Origin: an uncultured Sediminibacterium sp.
GTDB taxonomy: Bacteria > Bacteroidota > Bacteroidia > Chitinophagales > Chitinophagaceae
Direction: 5' to 3'
NCBI RefSeq assembly: GCF_946481145.1
Contig: NZ_CAMLMJ010000020.1
Span: 1 to 64,000 of the forward strand
DNA: 64,000 nt
Both the position numbers and the translations under genes were made by a program. Shown in pieces: positions 16,037-25,393 of this stretch. Under the pieces are notes generated by a model that made no database searches, was not told where the DNA came from, and saw nothing but the letters and a program-made list of their open reading frames with translations. The first letter of the stretch is position 1, and each line of letters starts with the position of its first letter.

Positions 16037-17254
16037 ATGAACAGAATCTGGCTAGTAGCAATACTTTTAACTTTCGTAACTGGAATCAGTGCGCAACAAA
16101 AAGCAGATAGCCTGAAAGCCGTGGCTGCTTTACCAGAGAAAAAATGGTTTGAAACCATTTCGGTTCGGGGTTATGTACAGACCCGGTATAACAGGCTGCT
16201 CGAAACTAACCCAAACCTAAGCAATGAACAAGGTGATAAAAGCTGGGGCAATAATGGCGGTTTTTTTCTTAGGCGTGTACGTGTAATCCTTTTCGGACAG
16301 ATCAGTAAACAGGTTTATTTCTACCTGCAGCCCGACTTTGCCAGCTCTGCTGCTTCCAATAACCTGAACTTTGGACAAATCAGGGATGCTTATATTGATT
16401 TAGGGGTTGATGCAAAAAATGAATTCCGCTTTAGAATAGGTCAAAGTAAAATACCCTATGGTTTCGAGAACATGCAATCGAGCTCGAATCGATTACCGCT
16501 CGACAGAAACGATGGACTTAATAGCGCTTTCGTAAACGAGCGCGATCTGGGTGTTTTCTTTTATTGGGCACCTACTGCAAAAAGAGCTTTGTATTCTTCA
16601 CTTGTTCGTGATGGATTGAAAGGTTCCGGCGACTTTGGTGTTTTCGCCTTTGGTGTTTTCAATGGACAAGGCGCCAATAAACCTGAACAAAATAATCAGC
16701 CACATATTGTAACCAGATTCTCTTACCCAATAGAAATTGGCAATCAAATAATAGAGCCAGGCATACAGGCGTATACGGGTAAATATGTGGTTACCAAAGA
16801 CCAGACATCCTCTGGCATCAAACTAAAGCAAGATCGAAATTACCTTGATCAGCGTATTGCAGGCACATTTGTGCTTTATCCAAAACCTTTTGGCATTCAG
16901 GCAGAATATAATGTTGGGAAAGGACCAGAATTTAATCCGGTAACAGATTCTATTGAAACAAAATCATTGCATGGGGGATATATCACATTATCTTACCTGC
17001 TAAAAAATAACAACAAACAAATTTTCATCCCCTTTCTAAGAGGCCATTATTATAATGGAGGCAAAAAACATGAGCTGGATGCACGTAGTTACCAGGTAAG
17101 AGAATTGGAAATAGGAATAGAATGGCAACCGGTAAAACAATTTGAACTTGTAGCCATGTATACCATCTCCTCACGCCGATTTGAAGATTTCAGCTTACAG
17201 AATAATTTACAAAAAGGAAGTTTATTGCGTATTCAGGCTCAGTTGAACTTTTAG
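16037..17254 (+). CDS. OprO/OprP-type outer-membrane porin
   Basis: A 405-residue outer-membrane beta-barrel protein with a signal peptide (MNRIWLVAILLTFVTGISAQ). The pattern of amphipathic strands, the early GGFFLRRVRVILFGQI segment and FGQIRDAYIDLG fit the phosphate-selective porin O and P family. The C-terminus LLRIQAQLNF ends in Phe, as expected for recognition by the BAM machinery. In Pseudomonas the family takes up phosphate or polyphosphate, but Bacteroidota members are often only annotated by similarity. A PiT transporter, DUF47 protein and PhoBR-like pair encoded 7-12 kb away give mild support to a phosphate role. Its transcript ends at a perfect 22 bp inverted repeat. Confidence 0.85.
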   Translation: MNRIWLVAILLTFVTGISAQQKADSLKAVAALPEKKWFETISVRGYVQTRYNRLLETNPNLSNEQGDKSWGNNGGFFLRRVRVILFGQISKQVYFYLQPDFASSAASNNLNFGQIRDAYIDLGVDAKNEFRFRIGQSKIPYGFENMQSSSNRLPLDRNDGLNSAFVNERDLGVFFYWAPTAKRALYSSLVRDGLKGSGDFGVFAFGVFNGQGANKPEQNNQPHIVTRFSYPIEIGNQIIEPGIQAYTGKYVVTKDQTSSGIKLKQDRNYLDQRIAGTFVLYPKPFGIQAEYNVGKGPEFNPVTDSIETKSLHGGYITLSYLLKNNNKQIFIPFLRGHYYNGGKKHELDARSYQVRELEIGIEWQPVKQFELVAMYTISSRRFEDFSLQNNLQKGSLLRIQAQLNF

Positions 17255-17271
17255 ATTTTTTCTAATAAATA

Positions 17272-17327
17272 TTTTAGCCACAGATTCACAGATAAATCAT
17301 TCATAATCTGTGAATCTGTGGCTAAAA
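17272..17327. terminator. Perfect 22 bp inverted repeat between convergent genes
   Basis: Bases 17272-17293 are the exact reverse complement of 17306-17327, with a 12-base loop as in the repeat at 6231-6304. The word GCCACAGATTCACAG is used. It lies between the porin (plus) and dipeptidase (minus) genes and its arms end in T or A runs, so it can serve as a bidirectional terminator. Confidence 0.8.
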
Positions 17328-17336
17328 AATCTTTCT

Positions 17337-18515
17337 TTACCGTTGGTTAGCCCGAAACACCCTGATAAAATTTCCGCCCAGTATTTTACGGATATCCTTA
17401 TCGCTATAACCACGCTCCATTAAAGCCTTTGTAATATTCGGGAAACCCGTAACATCATCAAGCCCTTGTGGTGATGAACTAATACCGTCGAAATCAGAGC
17501 CTAATCCAACATGATCTACCCCTATCAATTTTACAATATAATCCAGGTGATCGATTAATAAAGACAATGGTGGTCTCAATGATTTTACTTCTTCCGGATA
17601 CTTTTCAAATAAATATTCCTGCACAAAATAATCTTCGGGATTTATTGCCCTCAGAGAATCTGTTTCTTTTTTATGTGCCTGCAGAAATTTTGTATTACGG
17701 TTGTTGAATCCGCTATCTAAAAAGCCAGAATAAAAATTCAAATGAATGACACCTCCATTTTTTCCTATTGCTTTTATTTGTTCATCATTCAGGTTTCGGA
17801 AAACAGGGCTTAACTGGTACACGCAGCTATGTGAAGCAATCACTGGTTTTGAGCTTACCCGTATAGCATCCCAGAATGTTTGCTCCCCAACATGTGAAAT
17901 ATCAACGATCATTCCGAGCTGGTTCATTCGTTTCACTACCTGTTCACCAAAATCAGTAAGTCCTTTTTTTCCTCCCGGCACAGTATTATTTGTTTCCTCC
18001 ATAGCAGAGCTTGCCCAACTGGTAGAGTTGTTCCAGGTAAGTGTCATATAGCGTACTCCACGTTCGTAAAGTTTATCCAGGTAATCGATATTATCTTCCA
18101 TCATGTGTCCGCCTTCTACACCCATCATAACTGCAAGCTTGTTTTTTCTGATCGCTTTTTTCAGGTCTGAATAATTTTTAGCAATCATCATATCCTGTGG
18201 ATTTCGGCTGGCCCATGCATAAACAGAATCAATTTCACGATTGGCTCTTTCAAAGCCTTTGCCCTTTGTGAATGTTCCGTCGCTCCAGATTGAAAAAACC
18301 TGTACATCAATACCTCCTTGCTTCATCCGATTTAAATCGGAATGTGTACGCTTCCTCAGATCCTGATTAAATGAAACTGCCTTATCAATAGATTTATTGG
18401 GAAAGTCGTTATGCGTATCTACCACGATCGCTTTGCGATGAAGTTTTTCATAGCCTTGCGCCATCGATAAGATAGGCAGTAATACAAAAAACCAACAGAT
18501 CTTTTTCATAAGCAT
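17337..18515 (-). CDS. Secreted membrane-dipeptidase family protein (peptidase M19)
   Basis: A 392-residue exported zinc dipeptidase. After the signal peptide (MLMKKICWFFVLLPILSMAQ) the mature protein has the metal ligands His35 and Asp37 (VVDTHND), Glu in MMGVEGGHM, His in VDISHVGEQT and IASHSC, and Asp in GLGSDFDG. M19 enzymes cut dipeptides, including those with a C-terminal D-residue. The start codon overlaps the stop of the upstream D-aminoacylase gene as TAATG, so the two are translationally coupled. A second in-frame ATG two codons later is possible. The coupling suggests that both enzymes work on the same pool of D-amino-acid dipeptides. Confidence 0.92.
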   Translation of the reverse strand: MLMKKICWFFVLLPILSMAQGYEKLHRKAIVVDTHNDFPNKSIDKAVSFNQDLRKRTHSDLNRMKQGGIDVQVFSIWSDGTFTKGKGFERANREIDSVYAWASRNPQDMMIAKNYSDLKKAIRKNKLAVMMGVEGGHMMEDNIDYLDKLYERGVRYMTLTWNNSTSWASSAMEETNNTVPGGKKGLTDFGEQVVKRMNQLGMIVDISHVGEQTFWDAIRVSSKPVIASHSCVYQLSPVFRNLNDEQIKAIGKNGGVIHLNFYSGFLDSGFNNRNTKFLQAHKKETDSLRAINPEDYFVQEYLFEKYPEEVKSLRPPLSLLIDHLDYIVKLIGVDHVGLGSDFDGISSSPQGLDDVTGFPNITKALMERGYSDKDIRKILGGNFIRVFRANQR

Positions 18516-20074
18516 TATTGTTTTCTGATACTGGCACCAGCACGAGCACCCGTATGTACCCCTTCATCCACAGTTACAGTTCCGTTAACCAATACGTATT
18601 TAAATCCGGTTGAATACTGGTGTGGTTTTTCAAAGGTCGATTGATCTTTCACAGCATTTTCATCAAATATGAGGATATCAGCGGCATAACCTTCTACAAG
18701 CAATCCACGTCCTTCAAGTTTAAATTTATTGGCGGGTAAAGAAGTCATTCGACGGATGGCTTCCTCTATTGAAATTACTTTTTCATCACGAACATATTTA
18801 GACAAAACCCTTGCATTCGTTCCATAACCCCTTGGGTGAGGGTTACCCTGATTAAAGATGCGAATGCTTGCATCAGATGCAAACATGTTAAAAGGGTATT
18901 GCATGATATGCTTTACATCGTCTTCACTCATTCCATGAAATACCATACTTGCACCTCCCTTTTCCATCATCTGTACAATTGTTTCAGCTTCATTTACTGC
19001 ATCGGAAGGTTTACCCATGATTTTATTTACTGCTTCAATACTTTTTCCATTCATGCTGGTATCTGCATCATAATAAGCCACAACGGGAAAACTGAAATGC
19101 GCCAATCCTCTTCTGGCAAGTTTTTGCAACATATAATCCTTTACAATCTTCCTGATGGCGGGTTTTGCCAGTCTGGCTTTTATAGAATCGCGACCATCCG
19201 CCAATACCCAGTCTGGTAACAAAGTACTTAATGAAGTACTGGATGCGGTATAAGGGTATTGATCAATGGTAACATCAAGTCCTTCCTGTCTGGCCTTAAT
19301 AACCATTGGAACGGTTTCCTTACTTCTTCCCCAATTCTGCTGACCACTTAGTTTAAAGTGAGATAGTTGAACCGGCAATCCGGCTTCTCTGCCTATATGC
19401 AGTGCTTCTTCAATAGCATATATAACGCTGTCGCCTTCATCGCGCATATGACTTGCATAAACGCCATGGTACTTGGCGGCTACTTTAGCGAGTCGCAATA
19501 CTTCTTCTGTTTTGGAATAAGTGCCCGGTATATAAATAAGTCCGGTAGACATACCAACTGCCCCATCTTTCATTGCCTTCTCTACAATAGCCTCCATCTG
19601 TTGCATTTCCTGTTCAGTTGGGTCACGCTTAGCGGAGCCCATTACGGCTTTCCGAACATTATTATGTCCGATAAGCGCAGCTACATTTACAGAAGTTTTA
19701 AGGCTGTCGATCATTCCCAGGTAACGACCAATATCTGCATCAGATAAACCACAATTACCTGTAACTACCGTAGTAACTCCATCATAAATAAAATTACTGG
19801 CCTGTGGGTTCTTCTTTTCATCGTCTTCAATATGGGTATGTACATCTATAAAACCTGGAGTAACAAAAAGTCCTCTTGCATCAATCACTTTGTTGGCTGT
19901 CCAGCCATCAAGGTTTCCCTTTTTTACAATTTTACCGTTACTAATGGCCAGATCGCCATAATACCAGGAATTACCTGTTCCATCAAGTATCTTACCCCCT
20001 TTGATCAGGATATCAGCCTGTTGTCCAAAGGCTGAACTGCATACAAATAAGGCACAGAAAATAAATAAACGCAT
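18515..20074 (-). CDS. Secreted N-acyl-D-amino-acid deacylase / D-aminoacylase
   Basis: A 519-residue amidohydrolase with a signal peptide (MRLFIFCALFVCSSAFGQQ). Metal-binding motifs are GFIDVHTHIEDD, TVVTGNCG, the SHMRDEGDSV segment and QLSHFKLSG, with Asp in FASDASI near the end. The layout and length match N-acyl-D-amino-acid deacylases, which hydrolyse N-acyl-D-amino acids and some D-dipeptides. It is the first gene of a two-gene operon with the M19 dipeptidase. The 333-base upstream gap holds copy 2 of the dispersed element, between this gene and prfA. Confidence 0.9.
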   Translation of the reverse strand: MRLFIFCALFVCSSAFGQQADILIKGGKILDGTGNSWYYGDLAISNGKIVKKGNLDGWTANKVIDARGLFVTPGFIDVHTHIEDDEKKNPQASNFIYDGVTTVVTGNCGLSDADIGRYLGMIDSLKTSVNVAALIGHNNVRKAVMGSAKRDPTEQEMQQMEAIVEKAMKDGAVGMSTGLIYIPGTYSKTEEVLRLAKVAAKYHGVYASHMRDEGDSVIYAIEEALHIGREAGLPVQLSHFKLSGQQNWGRSKETVPMVIKARQEGLDVTIDQYPYTASSTSLSTLLPDWVLADGRDSIKARLAKPAIRKIVKDYMLQKLARRGLAHFSFPVVAYYDADTSMNGKSIEAVNKIMGKPSDAVNEAETIVQMMEKGGASMVFHGMSEDDVKHIMQYPFNMFASDASIRIFNQGNPHPRGYGTNARVLSKYVRDEKVISIEEAIRRMTSLPANKFKLEGRGLLVEGYAADILIFDENAVKDQSTFEKPHQYSTGFKYVLVNGTVTVDEGVHTGARAGASIRKQ

Positions 20075-20142
20075 ATTGGGCAGATTAGATGGAAAGATAC
20101 TAATCTTAACTGACTGATTTACAGCTGTACAATTTCCTGGTA

Positions 20143-20361
20143 GGGGGAATATTTGGCTGCAAGCTTCAGGCTACAGGCTGCAAGTCTGCGCTCTATCAAG
20201 AACAGATAGCATTAACAGCAATTTTATATTTCTTTAATCCGCTCATTTTAAAATATCTAATTCGCAGCCCCCATTATTTATTCTATTAATAGCAGAAAAC
20301 CTAAAATGCCCCCCAATCAAGGCTTGCGGCTTGCAGCTTGCAGCTTGCAGCCAAATTTCCC
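20143..20361 (-). repeat. Dispersed element, copy 2 (about 219 bp, reversed)
   Basis: Read on the minus strand it opens GGGAAATTTGGCTGCAAGC, with three more GCTGCAAG/GCCGCAAG words, and closes with the inverted form at 20143-20185. Core matches to copy 3 are CTTGATTGGGGGGC, TTTTAGG, TTTCTGCTATTA, GAATAAAT and TGCGAATT; matches to copy 1 are ATTAAAG.AATAT and ATGC..TATCTG. It occupies most of the divergent gap between the D-aminoacylase gene and prfA (20075-20407). Confidence 0.85.
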
Positions 20362-20402
20362 GCCTGCAATGGTTTATTAGCACAAACTCAACCCGAATGC
20401 TG

Positions 20403-20410
20403 TAATTTTG
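20403..20410 (+). promoter_or_regulatory. -7 box of prfA (TAATTTTG)
   Basis: TAATTTTG fully matches TAnnTTTG. Transcription would begin near 20417, so a TTG start at 20408 is unlikely and the ATG at 20432 is preferred. Confidence 0.5.
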
Positions 20411-20431
20411 CACTCCAATAAAAAAGCAGCT

Positions 20432-21493
20432 ATGCTGGATAAGCTCGAAGCAATTAAGGCAAGGTTTGAACAGGTAGGGGTGGCATTAACCAACCCGGAG
20501 ATCATCAATGACCAGAAGAAATTTGGTGCCTATAGTAAGGAATACCGTTCACTGGAAAAGATTGTACAACCCTATGAAACCTATTTAAAGGTTATGGCGG
20601 ATTATCAATTCGCCAAAGAGAGCCAACAAAGCAGTGATGAAGAAATGCGCGAATTGGCCAAAATGGAGCTGCCTGAACTGGAAGCCAAAAAAGAAGCACT
20701 CGAAAAAGAACTGACCAAACTCCTTATTCCAAAAGATCCTCAAGACGATAAAAACGCCATCCTTGAAATACGTGCAGGTACTGGTGGTGATGAAGCAAGC
20801 CTGTTCGCCGGTGATCTGCTGGGAATGTATCTCCGTTATTGTGCCAAAAAAGGCTGGAAAGCCGCGGTAGTTAGTGAAAGTGAAGGAACTGTTGGTGGCT
20901 ATAAAGAAGTAGTGGTAGAAGTTACAGGCGAAGATGTGTACGGCACACTTAAATTTGAAAGTGGTGTTCACCGTGTTCAACGCGTGCCAGATACAGAAAC
21001 CCAGGGAAGGGTACATACATCTGCAGCAACAGTAGCCGTTATGCCCGAGGCTGAGGAAGTTGATTTTGAATTGAAAGAGAGTGATGTGAAAATGGAGACT
21101 GCCCGTAGTGGTGGAGCGGGCGGACAAAACGTAAACAAGGTTGAAACAAAAGTATTCCTTACGCATATTCCAACCGGCGTTGTGGTGGTTTGCCAAACAG
21201 AACGTTCTCAGTTGGGTAACAGAGAGAAGGCTATGGCGATGTTACGTACCAAATTATATGAAGAGCAGGTGCGTAAACAGGAAGAAGAAATTGCCCGACA
21301 CCGCAAAACACTGGTAAGTACCGGCGACAGAAGCGCCAAAATCAGGACCTATAACTGGCCACAGGGAAGGGTTACGGACCACAGGATTGGACTTACCTCC
21401 TATAACCTCGATGCGGTGATTAATGGAGATATCGATGAATTCATCGAAGCATTACAGGTGGCGGAAAATGCTGAAAAGATGCTGGAAAACTAA
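20432..21493 (+). CDS. prfA: Peptide chain release factor 1
   Basis: A 353-residue class I release factor that reads UAA and UAG stop codons and triggers peptide release. The catalytic GGQ is at residues 230-232 in [13 protein letters not shown]. The anticodon-like region in domain 2, [12 protein letters not shown], and C-terminal [16 protein letters not shown] are typical of RF1. The lack of a programmed frameshift separates it from RF2. An upstream TTG at 20408 overlaps the -7 box and is rejected as start. Downstream is a 196-base gap without recognisable features. Confidence 0.95.
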   Translation: MLDKLEAIKARFEQVGVALTNPEIINDQKKFGAYSKEYRSLEKIVQPYETYLKVMADYQFAKESQQSSDEEMRELAKMELPELEAKKEALEKELTKLLIPKDPQDDKNAILEIRAGTGGDEASLFAGDLLGMYLRYCAKKGWKAAVVSESEGTVGGYKEVVVEVTGEDVYGTLKFESGVHRVQRVPDTETQGRVHTSAATVAVMPEAEEVDFELKESDVKMETARSGGAGGQNVNKVETKVFLTHIPTGVVVVCQTERSQLGNREKAMAMLRTKLYEEQVRKQEEEIARHRKTLVSTGDRSAKIRTYNWPQGRVTDHRIGLTSYNLDAVINGDIDEFIEALQVAENAEKMLEN

Positions 21494-21689
21494 TAGGTTC
21501 ACCCTCCTTTTTGTCTTTATTTTCAGATTATGCTTATATTTAATACAGCAAGCCTGCTGATACAGGTCTGCTGTGGCATTACTCATGCATAATTGAGCTG
21601 GTTTATTTATTTGGTAAAACGGATAACCATTTCAGCATTATATGCATCAGATTTATGCTCACCTGTGTCACCAGGGAAAATAATGCACC

Positions 21690-22427
21690 ATGAAAAAGCA
21701 CTTCCTATTGCTGACGGCAATACCTGTTCTGTTGCTGCAAAGTATTTCATCTGCACAGGATTTTGATCGTATTGACATTCTCAGACATACCAAGGAAACC
21801 ATTAACTTTCTCAACGACGCAAATGGCAAACCATTTAAATCACTTCGCAATTTCGAAGAAGAAGGTTCGCCTTTTTTTGCCCCTGATTATATTGATTGTG
21901 ATATTCAAATGGTTAATGGGAAGACATACCATAATATTCCCATTAAAATAAATCTGCTAACAGGTGAAATAATATTCAAAACATCCGATGACCAGGAAAT
22001 GCTTGTTGTCAATCCTTTTCAGCGAATAACTTTCAAGTATGAAGGGAAACACTTTGTTTTTCGAAGTGGATTCCCATCAATTGATAAATTGAATGATTTA
22101 TCAGTTTACCAATTACTAGATTCCGGCACCACCATTTTATTGAAACATACTTCAGTAAGTTATCAGGATAAATCTTCTTATAACAGCACTGCTATTACAC
22201 GCAGTTATAACAAAAATGAAACCATGTATGCCTGGGTTCCGGATAAAGGGATGGTAAGATTACCAAAAAAAGAAGAAGACTGGAATGCCTTTTTTGGTGC
22301 TCACCTACCTGAAATGAAACGTTTTATGCGCAACAAAAACTCCAGGCTAAAAAAGGAAGAAGATGTGATTGAACTGTTTCGGTATTATAACCAGTTATTG
22401 AAACAGGTGGTAGCAAATAAAAACTGA
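21690..22427 (+). CDS. Secreted hypothetical protein, first of a paralogous pair
   Basis: A 245-residue exported protein of unknown function with a signal peptide (MKKHFLLLTAIPVLLLQSISSAQ). It is a paralogue of the next gene: both share DANG at residues about 44-47, a FEEEGSP/FDEEGSP motif, GKTYH, KIN, EMLVV or EMVVA, an FRSGF/FRTGF motif, LDSG and a C-terminal basic helix ending LFRYYNQL or LFKYANSL. The pattern suggests a two-sheet beta fold with a helical tail. No catalytic motif is visible. The pair lies 69 bases apart on the same strand and is probably one transcript. Confidence 0.75.
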   Translation: MKKHFLLLTAIPVLLLQSISSAQDFDRIDILRHTKETINFLNDANGKPFKSLRNFEEEGSPFFAPDYIDCDIQMVNGKTYHNIPIKINLLTGEIIFKTSDDQEMLVVNPFQRITFKYEGKHFVFRSGFPSIDKLNDLSVYQLLDSGTTILLKHTSVSYQDKSSYNSTAITRSYNKNETMYAWVPDKGMVRLPKKEEDWNAFFGAHLPEMKRFMRNKNSRLKKEEDVIELFRYYNQLLKQVVANKN

Positions 22428-22496
22428 TGCGTTTATTTTAAAAAATGTATTTTAGAAAGACTATAATCTTGATACCATTTCAAATATCCCTTTAAC

Positions 22497-23186
22497 ATGA
22501 AATATTTTATCGCTTCACTTTGTATGTTTTTGGTATTGTCAGGAATAAATGCCCAGACTCCGGTAGTAGCTACAACAAGACTTGAACTCGATCGGTTTAT
22601 GGTTGATGCAAACGGGAGGATGTTAAAACCTACAGGCGATTTTGATGAAGAAGGGTCGCCCTATTATGCCAAAGAATTTTATAACGGAACCGTTACGATA
22701 TTAAAGGGTAAAACATATCATGGACTTAAACTGAAAATCAATTTCAATACAAACGAAGTTATTTTCATAGATAATAATGGCAATGAAATGGTGGTTGCTC
22801 AACCGATTGAAAAAATCACCCTGGAAACTCCAAACGGAACAAAGGTTTTCAGAACTGGTTTTGCACCTATTGAGAAGTTAGACGGCAATGCAATCTACGA
22901 AGTACTTGATTCGGGAAAAATCAGTTACCTGAAATATACTGATGTTAGTTTTAGTGAAAGACAGCCATACCCCAATGCACGTTATATCCGTACCTACCGC
23001 GATCAGGTTTCATATTATATTGCTATTGGAAATAGTGTAAAGAAACTACCTAAAAGTATAGATGAAGTTCCTGCACTATTCGGAGATAAAGCATCGCAGG
23101 TATCTGCACTCATCAAAAAGGAGAAACTAAAAATCAAAAAAGAGAGTGATCTAATTCAGCTCTTTAAATATGCAAATAGCCTGTAA
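22497..23186 (+). CDS. Secreted hypothetical protein, second of a paralogous pair
   Basis: A 229-residue exported protein (signal peptide MKYFIASLCMFLVLSGINAQ), homologous along its full length to the preceding gene product. Shared motifs are EEGSPYYAKEF, GKTYHGLKLKIN, IEKI, KVFRTGF, LDSGKISYLKYTDVSF and LPKS. It is slightly shorter because of loop differences. The function is unknown. The convergent galE gene ends 11 bases downstream, leaving no room for a separate terminator. Confidence 0.75.
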   Translation: MKYFIASLCMFLVLSGINAQTPVVATTRLELDRFMVDANGRMLKPTGDFDEEGSPYYAKEFYNGTVTILKGKTYHGLKLKINFNTNEVIFIDNNGNEMVVAQPIEKITLETPNGTKVFRTGFAPIEKLDGNAIYEVLDSGKISYLKYTDVSFSERQPYPNARYIRTYRDQVSYYIAIGNSVKKLPKSIDEVPALFGDKASQVSALIKKEKLKIKKESDLIQLFKYANSL

Positions 23187-23197
23187 TTGGCATTGCA

Positions 23198-24241
23198 TTA
23201 ATTCCTGGATATATTTTCTTCTTCCTGTTTAATCTTTTGTTCCCAGGCCCAGGCAGTACGCATCATCTCATCGATATCGTATTGTATTTTCCATCCAAGT
23301 TGCTGAATGGCTTTTTCGTTATTGGCATAGATGGCTTTAATATCTCCGGACCTTCTTGGTCCTATTTCGTAATTAAGTTTAACGCCGCTAACCTGTTCAA
23401 AACTGCGGATTGCCTCCAGTACAGTTATACCAATACCTGTCCCGAGGTTAAATATTTCACAAGACGACCGATTTTTATGTGAACTCAGGTATTCTAATGC
23501 GAGTGTATGTGCCCTTGCTATATCAGAAACATGTATATAATCGCGAATACAGCTACCATCGCGGGTGTCGTAATCATTACCATATACCATCATTTTGGGT
23601 AATTTGCCTATCGCTGTTTGTGTGATAACTGGTACCAGGTTTTGTGGCTTGCCCAAGGGTAATTCGCCAATTAAACAGGAAGGGTGAGCCCCTACCGGAT
23701 TAAAATAACGGAGTAACACAACTGAAGTCGCTTCTGATACGGTGGCAAAATCTTTCAGTATTTCCTCTCCCATTTTTTTTGTAGCCCCATAGGGCGAAGC
23801 TGCTGCCTGCAAAGGCGTTTCTTCTGTAACAGGAAACTCTTTGGGATTACCATATACGGTACAAGAGGAAGAAAAAACAAAATTAGGAATAGCAAATTCC
23901 TTCACACATTTCATGATGCTGATAAGGGATCCCAGGTTGTTTTCGTAATACGACAAAGGTTGCTCTACCGACTCACCTACTGCTTTGTATGCCGCAAAAT
24001 GTATAACACCGGAAATATCTGGGTTCTCCTGAAAAACAGCCAGGGTTTCATCAAAGTTTTTTAGATCAACCTTATAATTTTTGATTCTTTGGCCGGTAAT
24101 TAATTGAATACCTGTTAAAGGATAAGGCGTGGAGCGCGATTGATCATCGACGGAAACGACTTCGTAACCATGCTCAAGAAGATCCACAATTGTATGAGAA
24201 CCTATATAACCGCAGCCCCCAGTAACCAAAATTTTAGCCAT
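23198..24241 (-). CDS. galE: UDP-glucose 4-epimerase
   Basis: A 347-residue short-chain dehydrogenase-like epimerase that interconverts UDP-glucose and UDP-galactose, supplying galactose for glycan synthesis. The NAD-binding motif TGGCGYIGSHT is at residues 7-17. The catalytic triad is seen in SSSCTVYG and the YxxxK of SPYGATKK. The GalE-typical segments RYFNPVGAHPSCLIGE, YDTRDGSCIRDYIHVSD and NLGTGIG are present. The length is normal. Its upstream neighbour is the PiT gene in the same direction (44-base gap), but a functional link is not evident. Confidence 0.95.
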   Translation of the reverse strand: MAKILVTGGCGYIGSHTIVDLLEHGYEVVSVDDQSRSTPYPLTGIQLITGQRIKNYKVDLKNFDETLAVFQENPDISGVIHFAAYKAVGESVEQPLSYYENNLGSLISIMKCVKEFAIPNFVFSSSCTVYGNPKEFPVTEETPLQAAASPYGATKKMGEEILKDFATVSEATSVVLLRYFNPVGAHPSCLIGELPLGKPQNLVPVITQTAIGKLPKMMVYGNDYDTRDGSCIRDYIHVSDIARAHTLALEYLSSHKNRSSCEIFNLGTGIGITVLEAIRSFEQVSGVKLNYEIGPRRSGDIKAIYANNEKAIQQLGWKIQYDIDEMMRTAWAWEQKIKQEEENISRN

Positions 24242-24285
24242 GCCAAAAGTAATTAAGGCAGCAAATTACACCGTACCGCTAAAAA

Positions 24286-25326
24286 TCAGATAAATAATTT
24301 CACTAGATAGTAAAACAAGGCTGCCATTACCGCAGAAACCGGGATAGTAAGAATCCATGCCCAAAGAAGATTCACTGTTACACCCCAACGAACAGCACTC
24401 AGTCGTTTAGTAGCTCCAACACCAATGATAGAACCAGTAATGGTGTGTGTGGTACTAACCGGAATACCCATTTTTTCGGTAAGAAATAAAGTAATGGCAC
24501 CAGCGGTTTCAGCACTTACCCCTTCAAGCGGTGTAACTTTAGTGATACGTGTTCCCATTGTTTTAACAATCTTCCAGCCACCGCTAAGTGTACCCAGACC
24601 AATAGCCAGAAAGCTACAGAAAGGTACCCAGCTATATTCTGAAACAAACTGATTAAAACTCATATCAACACCTAAAGAATTCTCGTAGTAAATGATTGCG
24701 GCTCCAATGATACCCATTACTTTTTGGGCGTCATTACCACCATGACCAAGACTAAACGCAGCAGAAGAAATTAACTGTAGCTTTTTGAACCAGCTTTCTG
24801 CTTTATATGGATTAGATCGTTTACACAGGTGTACGATCAATATTGTAATAAAGAATGCGATAAACATACCCAGCAAAGGAGCCAGGAAGATGAACAGGAA
24901 CGTTGGAATTACTTTTGCATAGTTTACTACATCTATACCACCATCGCTAAAGCCTCCGGCATGTGCCAGGGCAGCTCCCATAAAACCTCCTAATAGCGTA
25001 TGCGATGAACTGGAAGGAATACCAAACCACCAGGTAACCAGGTTCCAGGTAATGGCTGCCAGAAGTCCGGCAAAAATTACTTCCAGTGTAATAAAATGTT
25101 CATTCACTGATTTGGCAATGGTATTACCAATTTTGAATTCTCCAATCAGGTATTTAGAAATAAAGAAAGCTGCGAAATTAAACAGTGCAGCCCACAGCAC
25201 AGCCTGAAATGGTGTAAGTACTTTCGTGGAAACGATGGTGGCAATTGAGTTAGCCGCATCATGAAAGCCATTAATATAATCGAAGATGAATGCTAAAACA
25301 ATAATAATAACCAGAAGAGTGAACAT
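24286..25326 (-). CDS. Inorganic phosphate transporter, PiT family
   Basis: A 346-residue inner-membrane phosphate carrier driven by ion gradients. The two PiT signature repeats are visible: YINGFHDAANSIATIVSTKV near the N-terminus, and GHGGNDAQKVMGIIGAA with GIPVSTTHTITGSIIGVG in the second half. About ten membrane segments are present. It follows the DUF47 gene by 67 bases in the same direction, the usual DUF47-PiT operon, with DUF47 first. The phosphate-type kinase and regulator genes lie just upstream on the same strand. Confidence 0.95.
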   Translation of the reverse strand: MFTLLVIIIVLAFIFDYINGFHDAANSIATIVSTKVLTPFQAVLWAALFNFAAFFISKYLIGEFKIGNTIAKSVNEHFITLEVIFAGLLAAITWNLVTWWFGIPSSSSHTLLGGFMGAALAHAGGFSDGGIDVVNYAKVIPTFLFIFLAPLLGMFIAFFITILIVHLCKRSNPYKAESWFKKLQLISSAAFSLGHGGNDAQKVMGIIGAAIIYYENSLGVDMSFNQFVSEYSWVPFCSFLAIGLGTLSGGWKIVKTMGTRITKVTPLEGVSAETAGAITLFLTEKMGIPVSTTHTITGSIIGVGATKRLSAVRWGVTVNLLWAWILTIPVSAVMAALFYYLVKLFI

Positions 25327-25393
25327 ACGTTTTGGTTTTTGATGGCAGATACTGAAAACTCAACATTGAATAACTGGTTTTCAGTCGACCTTG

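Noticed and set aside
20585..21196. 203-codon minus-strand frame
   Set aside because: It lies fully inside prfA on the other strand and its Phe/Tyr/His-rich composition is typical of an antisense shadow.
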